DNA of 57,065 nt from Polyangium sp. 6x1 (GTDB taxonomy: Bacteria > Myxococcota_A > Polyangia > Polyangiales > Polyangiaceae). Each line of letters opens with the position of its first letter. The first letter of the stretch is position 1. This document shows, in pieces, positions 51,075-57,065 of the stretch. The notes below the pieces were generated by a model, which searched no databases, was not told the DNA's origin, and worked only from the letters and a program-made list of their open reading frames with translations. The translations under genes and the position numbers were made by a program. Location of the stretch: contig NZ_JARZHH010000070.1 in assembly GCF_029946515.1 (NCBI RefSeq), positions 1 through 57,065 of the forward strand, read 5' to 3'.

Positions 51075-52622
51075 TCAGCGCCAGTGGCCTTCGTCGATGT
51101 CCGGGAACGTGAGCGTCCCGCTGCCCTCGGGCACGTCGTCGATCCGCGCCTTGCCATTCTCGTCGAGCGTCCCCTCGATCACCTTGCCGTCCGCGAGCTC
51201 CAGGCGGTACCGCGCGCCGGCCACGGGCTTCGGCGGGTCGGCGTCGTCGACGAGCTCGATCTCGGTCCACGCGCCCGCAGCCGCAGGTGATGGCGCGGAC
51301 GCGGCGCTCGCGCCCGCGCTCGGGGGCGTGAACGAGCCGCCCTCGTTCGGCTCCCATTGCCCCTGGTCGATGTCGGGGAACGTGATCGTCCCCTTGCCCT
51401 TGGGCAAACCTTCGAGGCGCGCCTTGCCGCGGTCGTCGAGCGTCCCTTCAAACGTCTCGCCGCTGTCGAGCTCGACGCGATACCGCGCGCCGGCCACGGG
51501 CTTCGGCGGATCTCCATCGTCGAGCAGTTCCACCTCGACAAACGTCGTGTCCTCTGCGACGGACGATCCCGTGACGGGGCTCGCGCCGGCTTTTGCCGGG
51601 CCACCAAGCCCGTAGGCCTTGCCCTCGTCGTTGGCCTTCCACTTCTTCTTGTCGATCTCGGGGAACGTGACCGTGGCGCTGCCCGCGGTGACGCCCTCGA
51701 CGCGCGCCTTGCCATTTTCGTCGAGCACGCCCTCGACGACCTTGCCATTACGAAGCTCGACCCGGAACGGCTGGTTCGCGAGCGGCTTCGGCGGATCGCC
51801 GTCGTCGACGAGCTCGATTTCGACCCAATCCCCCGAGCCGTCCTCGGCCTTGTCCTCGCCCATCCGGTCGTTCCGGACAGACCCGCTCTTCACGGGGTTG
51901 TCGAACCTGCGCGTGACGTCGACGCGCGCGAGCGGGAAGATCAGATCGATGAGGCCCTTCGCCGCCGGATGCGGACCGGCCGCGATCTCGGCCGCGGCCG
52001 CGACGTACGCGTCCTTGATCTGCGGATCGGGCAGGATGACGCCGCCCTGCGGATGCAGCTCGAGCTCGAGCTCGAGATCGACCTTCGTGCCCGCGCCCTT
52101 CACGCCGCGCGCCTCGTCCGCGGCGAGAAGCACGAGCTCTTGCGCGAGCGTCGACGGACGTTTTTGCAGGCCAAACGAGCCGAAGAGAAGATCGGCGAGC
52201 CGCGCGACGAGCTTCAGCGTGGAGTCGATGATCTGATCGGACTCGACGCGCGCGAGCACCGGATACTCGGGCGGGACCTCGGGCGCGGGGCGCAGATCGC
52301 CGGCCTCGTTCTTCGGGCCCGTGAGCGGCGTCGTGTCCGCGCCCTCGATGAAAAACCCTTCGAGCTCGACCTCGCGCGGGCGCACGAGCACGAGCGAGAG
52401 CGAGCCGCGCACGTAGCGATCCGCGAGCTGCTCGATCACGACCTCGTCGCGCAGGTTGTGAATCGAGGATCGATGCAGCTCCTCGGCAAGCAGGCGACGA
52501 AGCTCGAGCATGCCGCGGCGATCGAGCGCGACGTTTCGCAAGAACGCGAGGATGCCGTGCCGATCGAGGCGCCGCGGGCGCCCGAGCAAGAGGTTGCCGA
52601 AGCCCGTCGTCTCGGCGCTCAT
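51075..52622 (-). CDS. T6SS-island protein with three C-terminal beta repeats
   Basis: A 515-residue protein without a signal peptide. The N-terminal 250 residues are related to the neighbour at 52619-53485, sharing GPKNEAGDLRPAPEVPPEYP and VLARVESDQ almost exactly. The C-terminus has three copies of a 65-residue beta module (EIELVDDGDPPKPVAGARYR, LDENGKAR, TFPDIDxxxW), a type often fused to VgrG or effector proteins, linked by Ala/Ser/Gly spacers. Its ATG overlaps the upstream stop by 4 bases. It lies convergent with the effector. An adaptor or immunity role is possible; no family name is known to me. Confidence 0.75.
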   Translation of the reverse strand: MSAETTGFGNLLLGRPRRLDRHGILAFLRNVALDRRGMLELRRLLAEELHRSSIHNLRDEVVIEQLADRYVRGSLSLVLVRPREVELEGFFIEGADTTPLTGPKNEAGDLRPAPEVPPEYPVLARVESDQIIDSTLKLVARLADLLFGSFGLQKRPSTLAQELVLLAADEARGVKGAGTKVDLELELELHPQGGVILPDPQIKDAYVAAAAEIAAGPHPAAKGLIDLIFPLARVDVTRRFDNPVKSGSVRNDRMGEDKAEDGSGDWVEIELVDDGDPPKPLANQPFRVELRNGKVVEGVLDENGKARVEGVTAGSATVTFPEIDKKKWKANDEGKAYGLGGPAKAGASPVTGSSVAEDTTFVEVELLDDGDPPKPVAGARYRVELDSGETFEGTLDDRGKARLEGLPKGKGTITFPDIDQGQWEPNEGGSFTPPSAGASAASAPSPAAAGAWTEIELVDDADPPKPVAGARYRLELADGKVIEGTLDENGKARIDDVPEGSGTLTFPDIDEGHWR

Positions 52623-53485
52623 TCGACGGGACTCGCGTTACGCTGGCGCACGAACGGCGTCGGGCGGAAGAGGTCGGCGAAGCTCTTGCCGAGCGAGTCG
52701 ATCGCGCCCTTCGTCGTGTCGGCGGTGCCGCTCGCGACGCGCACGTACGTCTCCGGCACCGCGGGCGCGGGGCGGCCGGCCTTCGCGGACGAACCCGCGC
52801 CGAGCGAGGTCGAGAGCTTTTCGATGGCGAAGCGCGCCGTCTCGCCCGTGCTCTTCGCGGCGCTCTTGTATTCGACGGGCACCGAGGGCTTCGGCCGACC
52901 GAGGCCGCCGCCGGGCCAGCGCGAGCTGTCGAGCGCGATATCGACCGTCCGCCGCGCGCCCTGGATCCGCATCCCCTCCTCGCCCGCGACGAGCACGTAC
53001 GTGCGGCCGATCGTCGATTCGCGTTTCTCGCGGGCAAACCTGCCGAAGAGCAGCGCCGCGAGATCCGCCACGAGCTTCGCGGTGGATGCGATGACCTGAT
53101 CGCTCTCGACGCGCGCGAGCACGGGATACTCGGGCGGGACCTCGGGCGCGGGGCGCAGATCGCCGGCCTCGTTTTTGGGTCCCATCACGGCGCCCGTCGC
53201 GTCGCCTTCGACGAAGAAGCCCGGCGCGCGGGTGTCGCGCGGCCGGAGGAACACGAACGAGACGCGGCCGGTCGTGATGCGCTCGGCGAGCTGACGCAGG
53301 ATCTCTTCGTCGGGCAGCGTGTCGAGCAGCGCCTTCGGGACGTCGTCGCCGAGGACGCCGCGCAGGTACCGCGCGCCGCCCGGCTTTTCGGCCATTTGCG
53401 CGAGCGCCTCGTCGACGTCGGCGCGGCTCGGCAGCCTCGGGCGGCCGAACTGGAAGAGTCCGAGTCCCGTTCGGAAGAACGTCAT
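52619..53485 (-). CDS. T6SS-island protein, paralog of its neighbour
   Basis: A 288-residue protein, likely cytoplasmic (no signal peptide). It shares the central block MGPKNEAGDLRPAPEVPPEY and VLARVESDQVIASTAKLVA with the protein at 51075-52622 but lacks the three beta modules and has a Pro/Lys-rich C-terminus. The upstream DNA (116 bases) also serves the divergent vgrG. Tandem duplication and 4-base overlap point to a joint function. I do not recognise the family. Confidence 0.72.
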   Translation of the reverse strand: MTFFRTGLGLFQFGRPRLPSRADVDEALAQMAEKPGGARYLRGVLGDDVPKALLDTLPDEEILRQLAERITTGRVSFVFLRPRDTRAPGFFVEGDATGAVMGPKNEAGDLRPAPEVPPEYPVLARVESDQVIASTAKLVADLAALLFGRFAREKRESTIGRTYVLVAGEEGMRIQGARRTVDIALDSSRWPGGGLGRPKPSVPVEYKSAAKSTGETARFAIEKLSTSLGAGSSAKAGRPAPAVPETYVRVASGTADTTKGAIDSLGKSFADLFRPTPFVRQRNASPVE

Positions 53486-53601
53486 CGGCAGGTCTCTCCC
53501 TGAAAGCTCACCACAGCGCGTCCGATCTTCGATGAGTGTGGGCCGGAGATCAAGCCTCTTGCCGAAAGCACGAGAAGACGGGTACGCTCGCGCTGAGATC
53601 C

Positions 53602-55602
53602 ATGCCTTATCCGCAGGGCAGCCTCGGCATCGCCATCTCGACGCCCTTCGGCGCGGACGCGGTTCTGCTCGTCGATCTGCACGGCGAAGAGCGGATCTCG
53701 GGGCTCTTCCGCTTCGAGCTCGAGCTCGTGTCGCCGGAGAAGGCGCTCGACTTCAAGGCGATCGTCGGCAAGGGCGTGACCTTGACGATCCGGGGCATGG
53801 CGAAGGAGAAGCCGCGCTTCATCCACGGGATCTGCACGCGGTTCGTCCAGGCGGGGCGCGTCGGCAAGCAGACGCGTTACCGCGCGGAGCTGCACCCGTG
53901 GTTATGGCTCCTCGGCAAGACGAGCGATTGCCGCATCTTCCAGGAGAAGAGCGTCCCCGAGATCATGAAGGCGCTCTTCCAGGAGCTCGGCTTCTCGTCG
54001 GGCGAGCACTTCAAGGATTCGCTGAAAGGCTCGTACGACCCGCGCCCCTACTGCGTGCAGTACCAGGAGACCGCGCTCGATTTCGTGTCGCGTCTCATGG
54101 AGGACGAGGGGATCCATTATTATTTCACGCACGAGGACGGCAAGCACGTCATGGTGCTGACCGACGACAGCGCGTCGGCCACGCCGTGCCCGAACCTCGA
54201 CAAGGCGCGCTTCGTCGAGCAGTTCTCCACGTCGACGGACGAGGACGCGGTCGTCGAGTGCACGCTCGAAGAGGAGATCGTCGCGGGGAAGTACGCGGCG
54301 ACGGATTACAACTTCGAGATGCCGAGCACGTCGCTGCTCGCGGAGGTCTCGGGCGAATCCGGCAAGCTCGAGCTCTTCGAGTATCCAGGCGGGCACATCG
54401 AGAAGAGCCCGGGCGACGCGCGGGCGAAGCTCCGCATCGAGGCCGAGGAGGCCCGGGCGGTGCGTTTGTCGGGTACGTCCAATTGCCGCGCGTTCACCGC
54501 GGGCCACGGGTTCAAGTTCGACGAGCACGATCGGGACGACGCGAACACCGACTGGGTCCTCTGCTCGGTCGTGCACCGCGCGAGCCAGGAGGGGTACACG
54601 AATACCTTCGAGGCGTTCCCGAAGAAGACGCCGTACCGCCCGCCGCGCATCACGCCGAAGCCCGCGATCCCTGGCACGCAGACGGCCGTCGTCGTGGGCA
54701 AGAGCGGCGAGGAGCAGTGGACCGACGAATACGGTCGCATCAAGGTCCAGTTCCACTGGGATCGCAAGGGCGCGAAGGACGACAAGAGCTCGTGCTTCGT
54801 GCGCGTCGTGCAGTCGTGGGCGGGCAAGAGCTGGGGCGCGTGGTTCTTGCCGCGCATCGGGCAGGAGGTCGTCGTGAGCTTCATCGACGGCGACCCGGAT
54901 CGGCCGCTCGTGACGGGCTCGGTGTACAACGCGGAGCAAACGGTGCCCTACGGTTTGCCCGGGGCGCAGACGAAGAGCACGATCCTGAGCCGCTCGACGA
55001 AGGAGGGCGACGCCGGGAACGAATTGCGCTTCGAGGACAAGAAGGACAGCGAGGAGTTCTACGCGCACGCCCAGAAGGACATGCTCTTCGAGGTGGAGAA
55101 CGACTGGACGGTGAAGGTCCTCCACGATTACACGAAGAACGTCAAGAACGAGCGGAAGGTGACCATTGAAGAGGGCAACGAGTCGCTCACGGTCACCAAG
55201 GGCAACCGCACGATCAAGGTCGACAAGGGCGACGAGACGCACAGCGTGAAGGGCAAGCGCACGCTGGAGGTCACCAAGGACGAGGCGCACACGAACAAGG
55301 CGAACCTCGATTACAAGGTGACGAAGAACTACACGATCAAGGTCGACGGCGACCTCGTGATCGAGGCGAAGAGCGTCACGATCAAGGCCAAGCAGGCCTT
55401 CACGATGAAGGCGGGCACGGATTTCAAGGCCGAGTCCGGCACGGCGATGGACCTGAAGGCCGGCACCGATTTCAAGGCCAAGGGCGGGACGAACATGACG
55501 CTGGAGGGCGCGATCGCGCTGAAGGCGAAGGGCGGCGCGCAGGCGGCGGTGGAGGGCGGCGGCATGCTGACCTTGAAGGGCGGCATGGTGAAGATCAACT
55601 GA
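53602..55602 (+). CDS. vgrG: Type VI secretion spike protein VgrG (TssI)
   Basis: A 666-residue VgrG, the trimeric spike that caps the Hcp tube and delivers effectors. The gp27-like base (about 1-370) includes the family strings FRFELELVSP, CVQYQETALDFVSRLMEDEGIHYYF and the FE-AFP linker. The gp5 OB-fold region (about 370-470) has TAVVVGKSGEEQWTDEYGRI and VQFHWDRKG, followed by VRVVQSWAGKSWGAWFLPRIGQEVVVSF and DGDPDRPLVTGSVYN. The C-terminal half is a Lys/Gly/Thr-rich beta-helix needle (KAGTDFKAKGGT). There is no extra fused effector domain. The ATG at 53602 begins the conserved N-terminus. No baseplate or sheath genes are present, so this is an orphan spike island. Confidence 0.96.
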   Translation: MPYPQGSLGIAISTPFGADAVLLVDLHGEERISGLFRFELELVSPEKALDFKAIVGKGVTLTIRGMAKEKPRFIHGICTRFVQAGRVGKQTRYRAELHPWLWLLGKTSDCRIFQEKSVPEIMKALFQELGFSSGEHFKDSLKGSYDPRPYCVQYQETALDFVSRLMEDEGIHYYFTHEDGKHVMVLTDDSASATPCPNLDKARFVEQFSTSTDEDAVVECTLEEEIVAGKYAATDYNFEMPSTSLLAEVSGESGKLELFEYPGGHIEKSPGDARAKLRIEAEEARAVRLSGTSNCRAFTAGHGFKFDEHDRDDANTDWVLCSVVHRASQEGYTNTFEAFPKKTPYRPPRITPKPAIPGTQTAVVVGKSGEEQWTDEYGRIKVQFHWDRKGAKDDKSSCFVRVVQSWAGKSWGAWFLPRIGQEVVVSFIDGDPDRPLVTGSVYNAEQTVPYGLPGAQTKSTILSRSTKEGDAGNELRFEDKKDSEEFYAHAQKDMLFEVENDWTVKVLHDYTKNVKNERKVTIEEGNESLTVTKGNRTIKVDKGDETHSVKGKRTLEVTKDEAHTNKANLDYKVTKNYTIKVDGDLVIEAKSVTIKAKQAFTMKAGTDFKAESGTAMDLKAGTDFKAKGGTNMTLEGAIALKAKGGAQAAVEGGGMLTLKGGMVKIN

Positions 55603-55613
55603 GCGAGGGCCCG

Positions 55614-56366
55614 ATGCCGACCGACCACGAAGAGCGCGACGAGAACGGCAAGCTGCTCACCCGGTTCCAGATGGAAGAGGGCGAGCTCCACGGCGAGTTT
55701 GTCCAGTACGGGGAGACCGAGAAGCAGATCGCGCACCGGGCGAGCTACCAGAAGGGCAAGCTGCACGGTTTGTCGATCACGTACGATCCGGAGGGGCGCG
55801 AGCTCGAGCGTTCGTCGTTCGAGAGCGGCGCGCTGCACGGCGAGACGAAGCTCTTCGACGAGAACGGCAAGATCTCGCAGATCGTCACGTTCGTGAAGGG
55901 CCAGCAGCACGGCCCGACGCGGCTCTACGACGAGGGCCGGCTCCGGACGCTCATCCATTTCGAGAAGGGCAAGCAAAACGGCCCGTTCCTCTCGTTCGAC
56001 GAGCAGGGCGCCGAGGTCGTGCGGTCGTTCTACAAGAACGGCAAGCTCGAAGGGGAGTCCTTGTTCCTCGACGGCAAGGGCAACACGCTGCGAAAAGCGA
56101 ACTACAAGGCGGACAAGCTCCACGGCGAGGTGATCGAGTACTTCCCGAACGGCGAGGTCCGCGAGCGCGCCACGTACGACAATGGCAAGAAGCAAGGCGA
56201 CGCGTTCAGCTACGACGTGCAGGGCAAGCTGAAGGCGAAGTCGATGTACAAGGACGGCGAGAAGCGCGGCGAGGTCGAGTACGACGACAAGGGCATTCCG
56301 AAGTCGAAGGAGGAGAAAAAAGAGTCCTTCTTCGACAAGGTCGTGAACAAGCTCGCGGGAGGCTGA
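55614..56366 (+). CDS. YwqK/MORN-repeat protein
   Basis: A 250-residue soluble protein made of about nine repeats of roughly 22 residues with the MORN-like pattern (GELHGEFVQYG, GKLHGLSITYD, GALHGETKLFDENGK, GQQHGPTRLYDEG, DKLHGEVIEYFPNGE). This matches the YwqK antitoxin-like family (COG2849). It lies 11 bases after vgrG and 2 bases before the PAAR-like gene, so it belongs to the spike operon. In other species such proteins often sit beside toxins; here it might be an immunity or adaptor protein, but a structural role is equally possible. Confidence 0.85.
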   Translation: MPTDHEERDENGKLLTRFQMEEGELHGEFVQYGETEKQIAHRASYQKGKLHGLSITYDPEGRELERSSFESGALHGETKLFDENGKISQIVTFVKGQQHGPTRLYDEGRLRTLIHFEKGKQNGPFLSFDEQGAEVVRSFYKNGKLEGESLFLDGKGNTLRKANYKADKLHGEVIEYFPNGEVRERATYDNGKKQGDAFSYDVQGKLKAKSMYKDGEKRGEVEYDDKGIPKSKEEKKESFFDKVVNKLAGG

Positions 56367-56368
56367 CG

Positions 56369-56758
56369 ATGGGCCAGCACGTATGCATGGGAGCGATGAT
56401 GCAATGTAGCTTCGGCGTGGCGCCGAGCTCGCTCATGGTGCTGCCCGCGAACCGGACGATGAACAGCGCGGGGCCCCTCGCGAACATCATGGACGGCAAG
56501 CCGATGCTGAACGTGCTGCCGTTCGGGATGTGTCAGAGTTTGGCGAATCCGATGGTGGCCGCGGCGACGGCGGCGGCGATGGGCGTGCTCACGCCGATGC
56601 CGTGCATCCCGAATACGCCGGCGCCGTGGATCGTTGGTGCTCCGACGGTGCTCCTCGGGAACATGCCCGCGCTGAACAACAGCTCGAAGCTGATGTGCAT
56701 GTGGGGCGGCGTGATTCAGATCTCGTTCCCCGGGCAGGTCACGGTCCAGGTGCCGTGA
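56369..56758 (+). CDS. DUF4280-type PAAR-like spike tip
   Basis: A 129-residue protein matching the DUF4280/PAAR-like family. It has VCMGAMMQCSFG at the start, PSSLMVLPANR, CQSLANPMVAAATAAAMGVLTPMPCIPNTPAPW in the middle and SSKLMCMWGGVIQI near the end; these Cys/Pro-rich strings are typical of the metal-binding cone that sharpens the VgrG needle. It follows the YwqK gene by 2 bases and closes the operon. It probably tips the VgrG encoded two genes upstream and may recruit the effector. Confidence 0.92.
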   Translation: MGQHVCMGAMMQCSFGVAPSSLMVLPANRTMNSAGPLANIMDGKPMLNVLPFGMCQSLANPMVAAATAAAMGVLTPMPCIPNTPAPWIVGAPTVLLGNMPALNNSSKLMCMWGGVIQISFPGQVTVQVP

Positions 56759-56766
56759 GCGCCGTT

Positions 56767-56892
56767 TAGCAGGCTGTTGAGAAACGCCGCGAGCGCCCTG
56801 GAGCTAGGGAGGAGGACGCAGGAATACAGGCGTATTCCGAGGACGACGACCGACGATCCAGGGCGCGCAGCAAGTTTATCAACAGCCTGTTA
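56767..56892. repeat. 126-bp imperfect palindrome (MITE/REP-like element)
   Basis: The ends are near-identical inverted repeats: TAGCAGGCTGTTGAGAAAC at the left and, reading the other strand, TAACAGGCTGTTGATAAAC at the right (17 of 19 match). Sub-terminal GCGCCCTGGA/TCCAGGGCGC are exactly complementary at equal distance, and the centre is GGAATAC-AGGC-GTATTCC. The two 63-base halves can therefore fold on each other. It has no coding capacity, which fits a small non-autonomous mobile element. Confidence 0.75.
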
Positions 56893-57065
56893 GGGCTTGC
56901 CGCTGCCGCCGGGCAGCTTCGAGCCGGGCGCGGCGGGAACGACGGGCTTCGCGGCAGGCGCGGCGGGGGCCGCGGGCGCGACGGGCGCGGGTTTGGCGCC
57001 GGCAGGGACCGCGGGCGCGCCGGGGGCTACGGGCGCGGGTTTGGCGCCGGCAGGGACCGCGGGTG
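56890..57065 (-). CDS. C-terminal Pro/Ala-rich end of a partial gene
   Basis: Only the last 57 codons of a minus-strand gene are present. They encode a Pro/Ala/Lys tail with a repeated unit (PAVPAGAKPAPVAPGA, twice) ending LPGGSGKP and stop. The TAA stop (56890-56892) lies inside the right inverted repeat of the palindromic element, so the insertion may have cut off or replaced the original C-terminus. The function cannot be told from this tail; it resembles linkers of lipoproteins and TonB-like proteins in the window. Confidence 0.55.
   Translation of the reverse strand, partial: PAVPAGAKPAPVAPGAPAVPAGAKPAPVAPAAPAAPAAKPVVPAAPGSKLPGGSGKP

Overview
The window is a very GC-rich, densely coded bacterial chromosome segment that looks myxobacterial, most like the Polyangiales (Sorangium/Polyangium group). 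This is inferred from the gene families: many lipoproteins with Gly/Ser or Pro/Ala linkers, cysteine-rich 'CDGxDNDCDG' and 'NGTETDxDCGG' modules, several TPR-like proteins ending in paired membrane segments, a predicted sigma-54 promoter, and an orphan type VI secretion (T6SS) island. No rRNA, tRNA, CRISPR array, intact insertion sequence or NRPS/PKS gene was seen.

Layout. 1-5937 (minus): an operon of a coiled-coil membrane protein (DUF4175-like), a MoxR AAA+ ATPase, a two-TM periplasmic protein and an ABC ATPase cut by the window edge. 6059-9983 (plus): a STAND-type NTPase with a long helical-repeat tail, followed by a small membrane protein. 10285-12764: a cysteine-rich lipoprotein, a hypothetical protein and a small ribbon-helix-helix protein carrying a CCHC zinc knuckle. 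13358-19972 (plus): a matrix-metalloproteinase-like lipoprotein with a bulb-lectin tail and its own sigma-54 promoter, an ACT-malic enzyme, a diheme c-type cytochrome-like protein, an alpha/beta hydrolase and a TonB-like protein. 20015-24149 (minus): small lipoproteins, then a coupled set of a ferritin-like hydrolase, a caspase-like protein and a coiled-coil lipoprotein. 24312-27670 (plus): an M28 peptidase and two lipoproteins. 27902-31912: a beta-propeller lipoprotein, a membrane protein and a TPR/PEGA-like protein. 31986-32244: a cluster of perfect hairpins sharing a core.

32345-43455 is a surface-protein region. It holds a lipoprotein with eight EGF-like repeats and a fibrinogen-like tail, a 1983-residue lipoprotein with about 25 Asp/Cys-rich repeats and a propeller tail, and a coupled pair whose second gene repeats that propeller tail. 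A tetradecad coiled-coil protein and a methyltransferase follow.

46314-56758 is an orphan T6SS cargo island: a LysM/peptidoglycan-binding protein, a small acidic protein, a 1264-residue effector candidate with several wall-degrading modules (T4-lysozyme-like, SxGC, divided M23-like, SH3, peptidoglycan-binding, poly-Ser, M15), two paralogous minus-strand proteins of unknown role, VgrG, a YwqK/MORN protein and a DUF4280 PAAR-like tip. The inferred logic is that the PAAR-like protein caps VgrG, VgrG carries the effector, and one or more of the unrecognised neighbours act as adaptor or immunity protein. The island ends at a 126-bp imperfect palindrome whose inverted repeat supplies the stop codon of the next minus-strand gene.
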